A stretch of 64,000 bases of DNA from Paenibacillus sp. FSL H8-0332 (GTDB taxonomy: Bacteria > Bacillota > Bacilli > Paenibacillales > Paenibacillaceae), in assembly GCF_037963835.1 (NCBI RefSeq), contig NZ_CP150145.1, forward strand, positions 6,820,001 to 6,884,000, written 5' to 3'. Position numbers and translations under genes: made by a program. A model generated the notes under the pieces. The model searched no databases, had not been told where the DNA came from, and was given only the letters and a program-made list of their open reading frames with translations. Every line of letters starts with the position of its first letter. Within the stretch, counting starts at the first letter, position 1. Positions 52,398-61,828 of the stretch are shown here, one piece after another.

Positions 52398-52982
52398 TCA
52401 CCCAACTGTCTTAAAATATCGGTAGATCTGCTCCAGCTTCTTGATCTGCTTCCCCTTCTTGCTCTCCATGTTACCGAACTCGAAGAACTTCACCTTACGG
52501 ATGCCCACATAGTTGAACAGGGCCTTGCGCATCAGAATCTTATGCGAGTTCCCCAGCCACAGCAGCGGGTAGTGGGTGGGCCCCTTCATGCTGGAGATGC
52601 AGACCACGCTCTTCCCCTTGAGCAGCCCCTCCGGCAAAAGCCCGCCCTTATCCCGGTAGGCGAAGCCCGATGCGAACATCCGGTCGATGTAGCCCATCAG
52701 CATCGCTGGCGGGCGTCCCCACCAGATCGGATAGACCAGGACGATCTGATCGGCCCACAGCAGCTGCTCCCTGTACTCTGCCAGCTCCGGTTCCCGGTAC
52801 ATATCCCGTCTGCGCCGATTCTCGTGGAACACCAGCACCGGATCGAATCCGGCCTCATACAGATCAAGTACCTTGACTTCGGTAATCTTCGCATTCTCCT
52901 TGCTGCCGCGCAGTACTTCCTCCAGGAAGGCATAGCTCAGGCTCTTATGGTTCGGATGGGTGTAGATCACAAGTGTATTCAT
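52398..52982 (-). CDS. Flavodoxin-fold NAD(P)H-dependent oxidoreductase
   Basis: 194 residues with a flavodoxin fold: YTHPNHKSLSYAF near 7-19 (FMN phosphate loop) and YPIWWGRPPAMLMGYIDR near 85, the signature of the NQO1/KefG/MdaB group. Two-electron reduction of quinones or electrophiles, FMN or FAD bound. Divergent from the MarR gene, which probably represses it. Confidence 0.88.
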   Translation of the reverse strand: MNTLVIYTHPNHKSLSYAFLEEVLRGSKENAKITEVKVLDLYEAGFDPVLVFHENRRRRDMYREPELAEYREQLLWADQIVLVYPIWWGRPPAMLMGYIDRMFASGFAYRDKGGLLPEGLLKGKSVVCISSMKGPTHYPLLWLGNSHKILMRKALFNYVGIRKVKFFEFGNMESKKGKQIKKLEQIYRYFKTVG

Positions 52983-53000
52983 CAGTGGTATTCCCCTTTA

Positions 53001-53057
53001 GTTGTCATTTGATAACCAAAACATAACACAGCCGTAAATTACTTGTCAAATGATAAT
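53001..53057. promoter_or_regulatory. Repeated operator-like sites between oxidoreductase and MarR genes
   Basis: Two copies of TTGTCAWWTGATAA, at 53001-53016 (TTGTCATTTGATAAC) and 53042-53057 (TTGTCAAATGATAAT), in the divergent intergenic region. Likely binding sites of the MarR protein; not tested. Confidence 0.55.
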
Positions 53058-53103
53058 TGTTTTTTGATAATTATTCTGGTATCGTGACCTCTGAGGTGAT
53101 CTT

Positions 53104-53538
53104 ATGGACAACAACCATCTATTTCAGAAATTCATAGCCTTTACTGCTGCCGTCCATCAAATAACAAACGATATTTCCAGAGATGTGAACTCAGACGGCT
53201 TAACGCCGCTGCAATATAAGATTGTCGAGTATATCGCCGTCAGCCAGCCTGTTACGCTCAGCGAGATCAGCGACTGCATGAACATGTCGATGCCCAATAC
53301 CAGCCGGGAGCTGAAGAAGCTCAGCGAGAAAGGGCTATGTACCCGCATCACCGACCCCGCTGACCGCCGCAGGCAGGGAATTACGCTCTCCGCCGCAGGC
53401 GCGGCGTTGATGAATGAGGCCTTCGGACAGATCGCTGTCCGGTTCGAGCAGCGTATTGCGGCCCTGAGCGCTGAGGAACGCAAAGAGACCGAGCAGGCGC
53501 TCGATCTCTTGCAGCAGAAGGTATTTTATTTGAGCTAA
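53104..53538 (+). CDS. MarR-family regulator
   Basis: 144 residues, winged helix (about 38-100): LSEISDCMNMSMPNTSRELKKLSEKGL then the DPADRRRQ wing. Ideal ribosome site GAGGTGATC before the ATG. It faces the flavodoxin-fold oxidoreductase across a shared control region; the neighbouring SDR and DHA2 pump might also be targets. Likely a redox or phenolic-compound sensor. Confidence 0.88.
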   Translation: MDNNHLFQKFIAFTAAVHQITNDISRDVNSDGLTPLQYKIVEYIAVSQPVTLSEISDCMNMSMPNTSRELKKLSEKGLCTRITDPADRRRQGITLSAAGAALMNEAFGQIAVRFEQRIAALSAEERKETEQALDLLQQKVFYLS

Positions 53539-53567
53539 GAATACATCCTATCTCCATACATAAGCGG

Positions 53568-54989
53568 TTATTTCACAGCGACGCCCTTTGCGGGAATCTC
53601 CGCAGGGATCTCTTCCTTCCGCCGGATGAAGAAGGACAGGATCAATGCAACCACTGCGGCTCCTGTCGTGACCATGGAAGCTACATTCATCCCGTGAATT
53701 AAGCTATGGACATTGCCCGTCTGCTTCAAGCCGCCGCCGCTGTAAGTCATTATAGTGACAAGCAGGGCGGTTCCGATGGAACCAGCGACGGTACGCAGGG
53801 TGGTATTCACGGGAATCCCGTGGCGGATCAGGGCGGGCGGCAGGGAATTCATTCCGCTGGTGATGACAGGCAGCAGGGTAAGGCTGACGCCGACCATCCG
53901 CAGAGAGTAGCCAACCATAAGGAACGTATAGGACGTATGCTCCGTCAGATTCGAGAACAGTAATGCAGAGATGACCGTCAGGCTGAGTCCGGTAATTACC
54001 ATCGTTCTGGCACCTATTTTATCAAATAACTTCCCCGCTATAGGCGACATGATACAGATCAGAATTGCGCCAGGCAGCAGCATCAGACCCGACTTCAGCG
54101 CGGAGTAGCCAAGCATGGTCTGCATATAGAGCGGCAGCAGCAGCTGCGCGCTCAGCATGATAATCATCAGAATCATACTGATTACAGTAGCCATAGTAAA
54201 AGCAGAACTGGTGAACACCCGCAGCTCCAGCAGAGGATTCTCCATCGTCAATTGCCGCCAGACGAAGAGTCCGAGCGCAATGAAGCCAACTGCGAGGGAG
54301 ATCAGCACCTCGGTGCTCCCCCATCCTTTGCTGCCGGAGACGCTGAAGCCATACAGCACGCCGCCGAAGCCGAGCGAGGACAACGTCATGGATAAAGCAT
54401 CGGCTTTGCTTTTCACCTGTGGCGTAACGTTCTTCACGAGCAATACCCCAAGGAGGGTGAGCAGCAGCGAGCAAGGGGCCAGAATATAGAACAGCAACCG
54501 CCAGGAATGATTCTCCACGAGCCAGCCGTTCAGCACAGGTCCGATCGCCGGAGCGAAATTAACCGCAAGCCCGATCATCCCCATCGTGAACCCCCGCCGG
54601 GCAACCGGGATCAGAATGAACGTCAGTGTCTGCACCAGGGGGAGCATGATGCCCACACCAACCGCCTGCACGACTCTTCCCGTGAGCAGCAGGCCGAAGC
54701 CCGGAGACACCGCGCACAGAAGCGTTCCCGCGCTCAGCATCCCCATGGCGAAGACGAATACCTGCTTGGTGGTGAACCGCTGAATAAGAAAAGCCGTAAT
54801 AGGAACTACAATGCCCGTAACCAGGGCAAAAGCGGTCGTTAACCACTGCACGGTACTCGCAGATATCCGGAACTCGCCCATAATGTTCGGCAGTGCCGTA
54901 TTCAGCGAGGATTGATTCAGCAGCCCTGCCATAGTTCCGATAATTAGAATAGCCATGATAAGGATCGTGCCCTTCGGTGCCTTTTCCAT
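53568..54989 (-). CDS. DHA2-family MFS drug efflux transporter (EmrB/QacA-like)
   Basis: 473 residues, 14 TM segments. Motif A-type loop LIQRFTTKQVF near 67, motif C-like GPVLNGWLVENHSWRLLFYI near 152, and the N-terminal NTALPNIMGEF typical of DHA2. A proton-driven multidrug exporter of unknown substrate. ATG with GGAGGGGAACGG upstream. Possibly regulated by the adjacent MarR. Confidence 0.92.
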   Translation of the reverse strand: MEKAPKGTILIMAILIIGTMAGLLNQSSLNTALPNIMGEFRISASTVQWLTTAFALVTGIVVPITAFLIQRFTTKQVFVFAMGMLSAGTLLCAVSPGFGLLLTGRVVQAVGVGIMLPLVQTLTFILIPVARRGFTMGMIGLAVNFAPAIGPVLNGWLVENHSWRLLFYILAPCSLLLTLLGVLLVKNVTPQVKSKADALSMTLSSLGFGGVLYGFSVSGSKGWGSTEVLISLAVGFIALGLFVWRQLTMENPLLELRVFTSSAFTMATVISMILMIIMLSAQLLLPLYMQTMLGYSALKSGLMLLPGAILICIMSPIAGKLFDKIGARTMVITGLSLTVISALLFSNLTEHTSYTFLMVGYSLRMVGVSLTLLPVITSGMNSLPPALIRHGIPVNTTLRTVAGSIGTALLVTIMTYSGGGLKQTGNVHSLIHGMNVASMVTTGAAVVALILSFFIRRKEEIPAEIPAKGVAVK

Positions 54990-55048
54990 TTCCGTTCCCC
55001 TCCACTACTTAAAATCTGCAATAATAAAAATCTGCAATTCCGCCCGGC

Positions 55049-55798
55049 TTAGGTCTGGTCGGCATACCGCCACCAGGCAAGCGTGCCTATGAGGCCAACA
55101 GCGCCGGTGAGAAACGGAAGCATACGGCTAACCAGCTCCAGATGTGTGCTCTCCTCTCCTGAGGCACCGCTGAGCAGTCCGGGAATAGCCCACGGAATAT
55201 ACTCTACAATGCCCAGCGCCCCGCCGAACTGAGCGATCACAATGGTAAGCAGGACGATGCCCAGGGGATACAGGAAACCGCGCCCGATACAAGCCATCCA
55301 CGCTACAGGGATGCTCAGAACAATCACCATGAGACAGATCTGTGCGTACCCGCTGAATCCCTGAACAATGACCTCCAGACTCCATCCGTCCAAGCCGGTA
55401 AGCCATGCCGTGATGCACCCGGATATGAACATGAACAAGGATAGAACTTCACATAATAACGTAGCAACAACAATCTTCGCAGCGGCCACCCCATACCGGG
55501 ACAGCGGCAGGGCCAGCAGGTCCTTCACCGTGCGGTCGGAATATTCCCGGCCGAAGCTCCAGCTGTACACGAACCCGAAGCCGATCAAGCCTCCCATGGA
55601 GACGATAATACCCAGCTCCTTCAGAAATCCTGCCATATTGATCTCACCCTCAAAGGCGCTCTGGGAGCCAATGGTCCCGGAGAACACCAATCCGACCATT
55701 ACCGGCACCAGGATGCTGACCACCAGCGAGATCACGAACAGCCTGGAACGGCGAAGCTTCAAGACCTCCACCCACAGGGCCGATAGCCATTGATTCAT
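55049..55798 (-). CDS. ABC-2 type transporter permease
   Basis: 249 residues with six TM helices, and YSWSFGREYSDRTVKDLLALPLSR in the first cytoplasmic region, typical of BcrB/NatB-like permeases. Works with the ATPase encoded just upstream (4-bp overlap). Such pairs export peptides or antibiotics, or give self-resistance. Confidence 0.88.
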   Translation of the reverse strand: MNQWLSALWVEVLKLRRSRLFVISLVVSILVPVMVGLVFSGTIGSQSAFEGEINMAGFLKELGIIVSMGGLIGFGFVYSWSFGREYSDRTVKDLLALPLSRYGVAAAKIVVATLLCEVLSLFMFISGCITAWLTGLDGWSLEVIVQGFSGYAQICLMVIVLSIPVAWMACIGRGFLYPLGIVLLTIVIAQFGGALGIVEYIPWAIPGLLSGASGEESTHLELVSRMLPFLTGAVGLIGTLAWWRYADQT

Positions 55799-56721
55799 CC
55801 TCTCACTCCTCCTTCAGATCCAATGACTCTTAGAAAATAATGCTCCAAATCCTCTTCCTCCACCTGTATCAGCGTAGGCGGCATATCCGCATACACCAGC
55901 AGCTTGGAGATATGTTCCGGATTCGTTACGGCTCGTTCTTCCTGAAGCAGCAGTGTGCCCTCTGCGTTCTGTTGCACAGCATAGCCTGCTTGAGTCAGCC
56001 TGCTGCGCGCGCTTGCCGGATCGCGGGTCTGCACCAGCAGACTCCTGCGGAGCAAGGGATGAAGATCCTCCACATCCGTCTCTTGCAGCAGCTTCCCTTG
56101 ATGCACGATGCCAATTCTGCTCGTCAGCCTGGAGACTTCGCCAAGAATATGGCTGGAGATAAAAATCGTCACTCCCTGATCCGCCGCAAGGTCCCGGAGC
56201 AGCTCCCGCACCTCCACAATCCCCGCCGGGTCAAGCCCGTTCGTCGGCTCATCCAGAATCAGCACCTGCGGATGATGCAGCATGGCCTTGGCGAGACCCA
56301 GCCGCTGCCCGTTACCGAGGGAGAGCGTCCCGGCTTTGCGGTCCCGGTAAGCGGTAAGCTGGAGCCTGTCGATAATACTGTCAATGGCAGAGCGGTCCGG
56401 GATGCTCCGCAGTCTGCGGATAATCTCCAGATTCTCGCGGACCGTAAGCTCAGGATAGGAGTAGGGAGTTTCGACCATGTACCCCACCTCCGCCCACAGC
56501 TTATGGCTGCCCGCATCGACCCGCCGTCCGAACAGGTAGGCCGAACCGGAATCGGGGCGGATCATGCCCAGGAGCATGCGGATGGTTGTTGTTTTGCCTG
56601 CTCCGTTCAGTCCCAGGAATCCGTAGATTTCGCCCGGGTTGACCTCAATTGACAGCTGATCTACAGCATGATGGCTGCCGAAATGCTTGGTTAGTCCTTC
56701 TGTCTGAATGATTGCGGTCAT
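55795..56721 (-). CDS. ABC transporter ATP-binding protein (BcrA/CcmA-like)
   Basis: About 308 residues. Walker A GLNGAGKTT, Q-loop and the signature LSLGNGQR (variant of LSGGQ), Walker B VLILDEPTNGLDPAG, H-loop FISSHIL; C-terminal accessory domain of about 90 residues. The start lies in a GTG-ATG-ATG-ATG run at 56721-56730; the last ATG has the best spacing from AGGAG. An operator-like site (56748-56759) shared with the TetR gene lies upstream. Confidence 0.9.
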   Translation of the reverse strand: MTAIIQTEGLTKHFGSHHAVDQLSIEVNPGEIYGFLGLNGAGKTTTIRMLLGMIRPDSGSAYLFGRRVDAGSHKLWAEVGYMVETPYSYPELTVRENLEIIRRLRSIPDRSAIDSIIDRLQLTAYRDRKAGTLSLGNGQRLGLAKAMLHHPQVLILDEPTNGLDPAGIVEVRELLRDLAADQGVTIFISSHILGEVSRLTSRIGIVHQGKLLQETDVEDLHPLLRRSLLVQTRDPASARSRLTQAGYAVQQNAEGTLLLQEERAVTNPEHISKLLVYADMPPTLIQVEEEDLEHYFLRVIGSEGGVRG

Positions 56722-56747
56722 CATCATCACTCCTATGCTTTGTTTAA

Positions 56748-56759
56748 AACTAACTAGTT
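56748..56759. promoter_or_regulatory. TetR operator candidate upstream of the ABC operon
   Basis: AACTAACTAGTT, matching the site before the TetR gene (57484-57495) at 11 of 12 bases. Confidence 0.6.
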
Positions 56760-56790
56760 GTTTATATTTAGTCCAAAGAAACAGCCGCCC

Positions 56791-57471
56791 TTACAGTAAA
56801 GACGGCTCCATGACGCCATGGATAATAAATTGCACAATCTGCTGTGTGGTCTGTTCTCTAATCTGCGGAGAGTCCGGGCTGCCGAACAAGTGCTCAAACC
56901 TTGAAGACGACTGCAGTGTCATAGCAATCACGTTCATGATCAGCATCGGAAAGAGCGCGGGGTCCAGATCCTGACGAAGGATACCGTTCCTCTGGGCGGC
57001 CATGGCAAGTTCATGCATCTGAGGATCATCTTCCGGACGGTAGGTAATCTGATTCCAGGTCTTCCAGCCCTCCGCAGCTTCCCAGAAGAGGATTCTCAGG
57101 TAACTCCGGTGCTCCAGCAGGAAGGAGACGGTCTGACGGGTCCAGTACTCCAAGAAAGTCTTGAAAGCGGACGCGTCCTGTAGTACCTGCTCATCCTTCA
57201 GCAATTCGCTGATGAACGAGCCTGTGATCTGTTCGCCAGTCTGGTCCGCCCGCTTAACCACTTCCGTATATAGCCCTAGCTTGTCGCCATAATACTGATA
57301 AATCAGGCTTTTGTTGTACCCGGATGCCTTCGCGATGGCATCAATCCGTGCCGCTGAGTAGCCGGACTCGGCAAAGATCTCCTCTGCTGCATCCAGAATA
57401 ATCCCCCGGGTGCGGGCGGCATCGTATATTTTGGCGTTGCGTTTGCCCCCTGTTGTGGTTATGGTTTCCAT
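56791..57471 (-). CDS. TetR-family repressor
   Basis: 226 residues: N-terminal TetR helix-turn-helix (about 15-62, with IFAESGYSAARIDAIAKASGYNKSLIYQYYG-like sequence) and a variable ligand domain. It lies upstream of the ABC exporter on the same strand, with matching 12-bp sites before both, so it likely represses both itself and the exporter and is released by the exported drug (inference). Confidence 0.88.
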   Translation of the reverse strand: METITTTGGKRNAKIYDAARTRGIILDAAEEIFAESGYSAARIDAIAKASGYNKSLIYQYYGDKLGLYTEVVKRADQTGEQITGSFISELLKDEQVLQDASAFKTFLEYWTRQTVSFLLEHRSYLRILFWEAAEGWKTWNQITYRPEDDPQMHELAMAAQRNGILRQDLDPALFPMLIMNVIAMTLQSSSRFEHLFGSPDSPQIREQTTQQIVQFIIHGVMEPSLL

Positions 57472-57483
57472 CTCCTTTTTTCT

Positions 57484-57495
57484 AACTAACTGGTT
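57484..57495. promoter_or_regulatory. TetR operator candidate before the TetR gene
   Basis: AACTAACTGGTT within the larger palindrome CTAACTAACTGGTTAG, 13 bp before the TetR start. Confidence 0.6.
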
Positions 57496-57641
57496 AGATT
57501 ATAGTCTGTACCTTTGCGGACGTCAAGCGGGGCTCTTGCAGGCCTTGTCTGCTAACCGTTACCAACAATTGGCACAGAACCAATTCACACCAATAACGTC
57601 TAACAGGAGAGAGTTAAATCTATCCATAAGGTGATGAATCC

Positions 57642-58676
57642 ATGACAACAAGAACAACTATGCTGCTGTCTCTGCTTGGACTGGCCCTGTTATTACCAGA
57701 CCGCGTCCATGCAGATGCAGCCCCTTCACCCCAGCCCATCTCCATCTACCTGGACGGGCAGCAACTTCAGCCGGAGACCCGGCCGCTGAACATCGGGGGG
57801 ACCGTACTGGTTCCTATGCGCGGCTTGTTCGAAGCCCAGGGGGCTGAGCTCTCTTGGAACAATGCAAGCAAGACGGTAACTGCCGTCAAAGGCGGAACTG
57901 CACTCACCTATACCTTAGGCTCGTCCACAGCTCTGCTGAACGGGAAGACCGCTCAGTTGGCTGTGCCGGGGCAACTGTCGCAAGGCTACAGTATGATTCC
58001 CCTGCGCTTCATCAGTGAAGCCCTAGGTAGCCAGGTGAGCTGGGAGCCGGCTTCGGGCTCCGTCATGATCTCCTCGGCAGCCGCCTATGAGACCTCGGTC
58101 ACATGGGGGGTCAATCTTCGCAGCAGCCCGGATGCCGGTAGCAGCGCCACTAGTCTAGGCCTGCTGCCCGCCGGAAGCAAGGTCCATGTCATCCGTGAGG
58201 TTAATGCCCTCTGGCTGGAGGTGCGGACTGCGGATAATGGGAGAGGATATATCTCCTCCAAGCCGAAATTTACGGATTACAGAAGCCCTTCCCTGCTGCA
58301 GAAGCAAGGGGAAGCGCTGATCGCCTCCGGTCAACAATACCTGGGTGCCCCTTATGAATTCGGCGCTTCTCCTGACCAGACGGATACATTCGACTGCTCT
58401 TCTTTTGTGAAGCGTGTATTTGGGGATATGCTCGGAGTTGAGCTTCCCCGTGTCTCCTACGATCAGGCACAGGAAGGCCGGAAGGTTGGCATGGACGAGC
58501 TGCGCACCGGAGATCTGCTGTTCTTCACCGCCAGAGGTCTTGACATCGGACACGTAGCCATCTACGCCGGATATAACCGGATACTGCATACCTACTCCAA
58601 GGAGCAGGGTGTACATATGGAGGATTTCGGCAGCAAGTGGAAGCAGCGGTTTGTTACCGCGCGGCGGATTCTATAA
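57642..58676 (+). CDS. Secreted stalk-SH3-NlpC/P60 cell-wall hydrolase
   Basis: 344 residues. Signal peptide (about 1-24), copper-amine-oxidase-N-like stalk domain (about 30-145, with PLNIGGTVLVPMRGLFEAQGA and MIPLRFISEALG), SH3-like wall-binding domain (about 150-210), and NlpC/P60 endopeptidase with Cys252 (TFDCSSFV), His near 305 (DIGHVAIY) and a final polar residue. It should cleave peptidoglycan stem peptides (gamma-D-Glu-Dpm) outside the cell. Ribosome site AAGGTGATGAATCC. Confidence 0.93.
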   Translation: MTTRTTMLLSLLGLALLLPDRVHADAAPSPQPISIYLDGQQLQPETRPLNIGGTVLVPMRGLFEAQGAELSWNNASKTVTAVKGGTALTYTLGSSTALLNGKTAQLAVPGQLSQGYSMIPLRFISEALGSQVSWEPASGSVMISSAAAYETSVTWGVNLRSSPDAGSSATSLGLLPAGSKVHVIREVNALWLEVRTADNGRGYISSKPKFTDYRSPSLLQKQGEALIASGQQYLGAPYEFGASPDQTDTFDCSSFVKRVFGDMLGVELPRVSYDQAQEGRKVGMDELRTGDLLFFTARGLDIGHVAIYAGYNRILHTYSKEQGVHMEDFGSKWKQRFVTARRIL

Positions 58677-58706
58677 CGGGGGAGAGAGCATTCGGCAATC
58701 CCCTGT

Positions 58707-58741
58707 AAGAGATGGGAATAAGTTCCTTATTTCCATCTCTT
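58707..58741 (+). terminator. Hairpin after the NlpC/P60 gene
   Basis: AAGAGATGG.AATAAG / CTTATTT.CCATCTCTT stem, 30 bp after the stop, followed by a weak pyrimidine run. Confidence 0.6.
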
Positions 58742-58762
58742 CCGCTCTTGCTTCATGCTATG

Positions 58763-59104
58763 CTATGCCTTGCGCACAAACTCCGATTTTAGCTTCATTG
58801 CGCCGAACCCGTCGATTTTGCAATCGATATCATGGTCGCCTTCCACCAGCCGGATGTTCTTCACCTTGGTGCCTATCTTCAGAACGGACGAGCTGCCCTT
58901 GACCTTGAGATCCTTGATCACCGTTACGGTGTCCCCGTCAGCCAGTACATTCCCGTTAGCATCCTTGATTACCTTCTCTTCTTCACCGCTCGTACTTCCT
59001 GCATCCAAAGACCACTCATGTCCGCATTCCGGGCAGACCAGAAGCTCTCCGTCCTCATAGGTGTACACAGAGCTGCACTGCGGGCAATTTGGCAATTCAT
59101 TCAT
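58763..59104 (-). CDS. Zinc-ribbon protein of the PhnA/YjdM family
   Basis: 113 residues from the ATG preceded by GGAGAAATC. N-terminal zinc ribbon CPQC...CPEC (about 6-30), then a PhnA-like C-terminal beta domain. Historically annotated as an alkylphosphonate-uptake protein, but its real role is unclear. The shortest form chosen because a start 30 bases upstream lacks a ribosome site. Confidence 0.9.
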   Translation of the reverse strand: MNELPNCPQCSSVYTYEDGELLVCPECGHEWSLDAGSTSGEEEKVIKDANGNVLADGDTVTVIKDLKVKGSSSVLKIGTKVKNIRLVEGDHDIDCKIDGFGAMKLKSEFVRKA

Positions 59105-59240
59105 GATTTCATTTCTCCATTCCTGCTTAAGCATGTGTTATAGGGATAAGTCTGTCTAAGTTTAACATATAACTTGATAATACTCAGTTATTAAATTAAT
59201 ATCTAATTAGATGTTAATTTAATAAAAAGGTGGGATTATT

Positions 59241-59726
59241 ATGATCCAGTTAGAAGCTGTTACCGAACCACTGTCTCTGGAGAGTCTTGACATACAAGCC
59301 TCCATCCTGAACTCACAGCCTGAATTCAATCTGATGGTAGAGCATAAGCCTTACCTCGAACCGCTGGAGCTGCAAGCAGAGAACCGTAAGAACCTCGTCA
59401 TGGGTGAGAAAATGCTGTACATCAAGTTCCGTGAACGCGTCGCCGGTCTGCTCACCTATCTTCCTGACTACGGCCCGGATCACTATCCCTGGATTGGCCT
59501 TCTGGTAATTCACCGGCACTATAGCCGGCAAGGCTTAGGGAAGGCTGCCGTGCATGAACTGGAGAGAATACTTCAGCAGCAGGGCTTACAAGCCGTTAGG
59601 CTGGCTGTCCAGCTCGAGAATAAGGCCGGTGAGGCATTCTGGACCCTGAACGGATATGGCCGGATCAGAAGTGCAACGGATAACCATGATAACCAGGTGG
59701 ATGTCTACGAGAAGCAGTTTGGATGA
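59241..59726 (+). CDS. GNAT-family acetyltransferase
   Basis: 161 residues: acetyl-CoA-binding motif A with HRHYSRQGLGKAAVHELE near 95-112 (R/Q-x-x-G-x-A type loop) and LGLLVI before it. Substrate unknown. AAGGTGGG before the ATG. Confidence 0.85.
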   Translation: MIQLEAVTEPLSLESLDIQASILNSQPEFNLMVEHKPYLEPLELQAENRKNLVMGEKMLYIKFRERVAGLLTYLPDYGPDHYPWIGLLVIHRHYSRQGLGKAAVHELERILQQQGLQAVRLAVQLENKAGEAFWTLNGYGRIRSATDNHDNQVDVYEKQFG

Positions 59727-59798
59727 GCGGCGGGAGTGGTAATAATTAGAAGGTAGCTTGTATACGTTATAAATGACCGTGAAGGAGTGAATGAGGGC

Positions 59799-60743
59799 AT
59801 GAATAAATTGGAATCAGAATCGGAGCATAGCAGCAGCCAGCCTGCCGCTGAGGCCGTAGATGCCATAGAGAACCTGTCCGGTGTCCATCCCGGATACCGC
59901 CGCGCCCATGCAGCGGGAGTCTGCTGCCGCGGCCTCTTCCGCCCGAGCGGACTGGGGAAGGAATTCACGGAGGCGGGACATCTTCAGGAGCAGCAGGTGA
60001 ATGCCGTTGTCCGCTTCTCGGGCAGCTCCACCGATCCGGCACTTGCCGATCTGCTCTCCCCTGCCAAGGGGCTGGCTGTCCAGTTCGTCCTGCCGGATGG
60101 CGAGGTTACGAATCTGGTTGGAGTGACCGTGCCTGTCTTTTTTGCGCGGACCCCGGAGTCCTTCATCGACATTGTACACATGGCCCACCGGTTGCGGACC
60201 GGGACACTCGGACCGATTGAGCTGATGAAGGAAATTGTCAGCCACTTCAGCGAGAGCAAGGAAGCTCTGCTCGCTGTGAGACGGCTGAAGCCGCCTGCCA
60301 GCTACGCCGAATGTCACTATTACTGCATACATGCTTATGTGCTGGTCAATGCAGAGGGCAGGCAGCAGCCTGTCCGGTTCGAATGGGTTCCTGAGACGGG
60401 CGTGCGCACACTGACGCTGGAGGAGGCTGCGCAGCAGCCGGACCGCTATCTGGAGGATGAGCTGGAGCTGCGCTTCAAGGATGAGCCGGCCATCTTCCAG
60501 CTGGTCGCTGTTCTTGGGGAGGAAGGCGATGCTACGGATGATCCTACCCATGCCTGGCCCGGGGACCGACGGAGAATCGATCTCGGGCGGCTGCATATTT
60601 CAGAGATCATTCCCGATCCGAAGGATCTGCTCATGGACCCGACGGCCCTCACAACCGGCATGCTCCTCTCGGATGACCCGATTCTTAAGTTCCGCAGCGC
60701 GGCCTACGCCGAATCTTATGGACGGCGGATCGAAGGAAGATAG
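59799..60743 (+). CDS. Catalase-related peroxidase (SrpA-type)
   Basis: 314 residues, shorter than classic catalase (about 480). Haem-catalase core: HPGYRRAHAAGVC near 29 with the catalytic His, VRFSGSSTDPALAD, an Asn-like position near 110 (VTNLVGVTVPVFF), and the tyrosine haem ligand region (Y near 305 in FRSAAYAESYGRR). Similar to SrpA-like peroxidases that use organic donors rather than disproportionate peroxide. Start chosen at the ATG (AAGGAG eleven bases before); a GTG twelve bases upstream is the alternative. Confidence 0.88.
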   Translation: MNKLESESEHSSSQPAAEAVDAIENLSGVHPGYRRAHAAGVCCRGLFRPSGLGKEFTEAGHLQEQQVNAVVRFSGSSTDPALADLLSPAKGLAVQFVLPDGEVTNLVGVTVPVFFARTPESFIDIVHMAHRLRTGTLGPIELMKEIVSHFSESKEALLAVRRLKPPASYAECHYYCIHAYVLVNAEGRQQPVRFEWVPETGVRTLTLEEAAQQPDRYLEDELELRFKDEPAIFQLVAVLGEEGDATDDPTHAWPGDRRRIDLGRLHISEIIPDPKDLLMDPTALTTGMLLSDDPILKFRSAAYAESYGRRIEGR

Positions 60744-60776
60744 CAGTTGCCTGCTGCGGCAGACATATACCGGCCC

Positions 60777-60812
60777 AGCGCCAAAGGGACAATGCGCCCT
60801 TTGGCGCTTTTT
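60777..60812 (+). terminator. Terminator of the catalase-like gene
   Basis: 12-bp stem AGCGCCAAAGGG / CCCTTTGGCGCT followed by five T, 34 bp after the stop. Confidence 0.92.
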
Positions 60813-60877
60813 GATTCAAACAATGTACTTAGTTGGTTAATGGATAGTAATCCGGTTACAAGAGAGAGGAGTGCAGT

Positions 60878-61765
60878 ATGCAGCAGGCCATGGTCATCAT
60901 GAACCCGTCGTCCGGCAAGGCAGAGGCGCGGGATTATATCAGAGCAGCGGAAGAGGTGCTGCAAGGCGCAGGCTATCAGGTTACCGTCCAGGAGACCGCA
61001 GGGGAAGGAGATGCCACCGCCTTCTGCCTCCAGGCATGCGCCGAGCGCTATGATCTGGTGGTTGCCATTGGAGGAGACGGGACGCTCCACGAGACGATGA
61101 ACGGCCTTGCAGATCAGCAGCACCGCCCCACACTTGGCATTGTACCGATGGGCACCGTCAACGATTTCGCCCGCGCGCTGCAGATTCCGCTTGTTCCTGA
61201 AGAGGCCATCCAGAGCCTGGCTTCGCCCCGGACCCGAAGAGTCGATATGGGCCGGCTGAATGACCGGCTGTTCGTCAATGTGGTAGCCGCAGGCTCTCTG
61301 GCAGGCTCCCTCTCCTCGGTTAGCTCCGAAGACAAGAGCCGGCTCGGGTTCCTTGCTTATCTAAAAGAGGGCATTAAGGAGCTGGCCAGCAATACTGCAC
61401 ATACCCTGACGATCACTCACGACGGGGAGATCTGGGAAGGCTCCTCCCCGCTGTTCATTGCGGCCCTGACGAATTCCGTGGGCGGCTTCGAGAAGCTTGC
61501 CCCCACTGCCGCTGTAGATGACGGCCTGCTCCATTGCTTCATCGTCAAGGACCTGCACCTGCTGAATTCCGTTACGGTCAGCATCTCCCTGCTGCTCGGC
61601 AATCTGCGGAATCATAAGGATATCATCTACTTCACAGCCAAGGAGGTCTCCGTCCGCTCCACTGAGCAGGTACAGACGAATGTGGACGGCGAGCAAGGTC
61701 CGCCGCTGCCGATCTCCTTAAGCACCATTCCGCGCCACATTCAGGTCGTGGTGCCGGAGGACTGA
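60878..61765 (+). CDS. Diacylglycerol kinase-family lipid kinase (YegS/DgkB type)
   Basis: 295 residues: MNPSSGKA near 8 (nucleotide loop), GGDGTLHE near 66-73 (catalytic), PMGTVNDFAR near 90 and a C-terminal beta domain with DDGLLH. It phosphorylates diacylglycerol or a related lipid and so recycles lipid from lipoteichoic acid synthesis or modifies membranes. DgkB and YegS paralogues cannot be told apart by reading. Confidence 0.9.
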   Translation: MQQAMVIMNPSSGKAEARDYIRAAEEVLQGAGYQVTVQETAGEGDATAFCLQACAERYDLVVAIGGDGTLHETMNGLADQQHRPTLGIVPMGTVNDFARALQIPLVPEEAIQSLASPRTRRVDMGRLNDRLFVNVVAAGSLAGSLSSVSSEDKSRLGFLAYLKEGIKELASNTAHTLTITHDGEIWEGSSPLFIAALTNSVGGFEKLAPTAAVDDGLLHCFIVKDLHLLNSVTVSISLLLGNLRNHKDIIYFTAKEVSVRSTEQVQTNVDGEQGPPLPISLSTIPRHIQVVVPED

Positions 61766-61828
61766 CCGGCTCAGGCGCCTCAGGCGCTCCAGACTACAGA
61801 ATACTGGAATCCGTGAAAAGCCTCTTCC

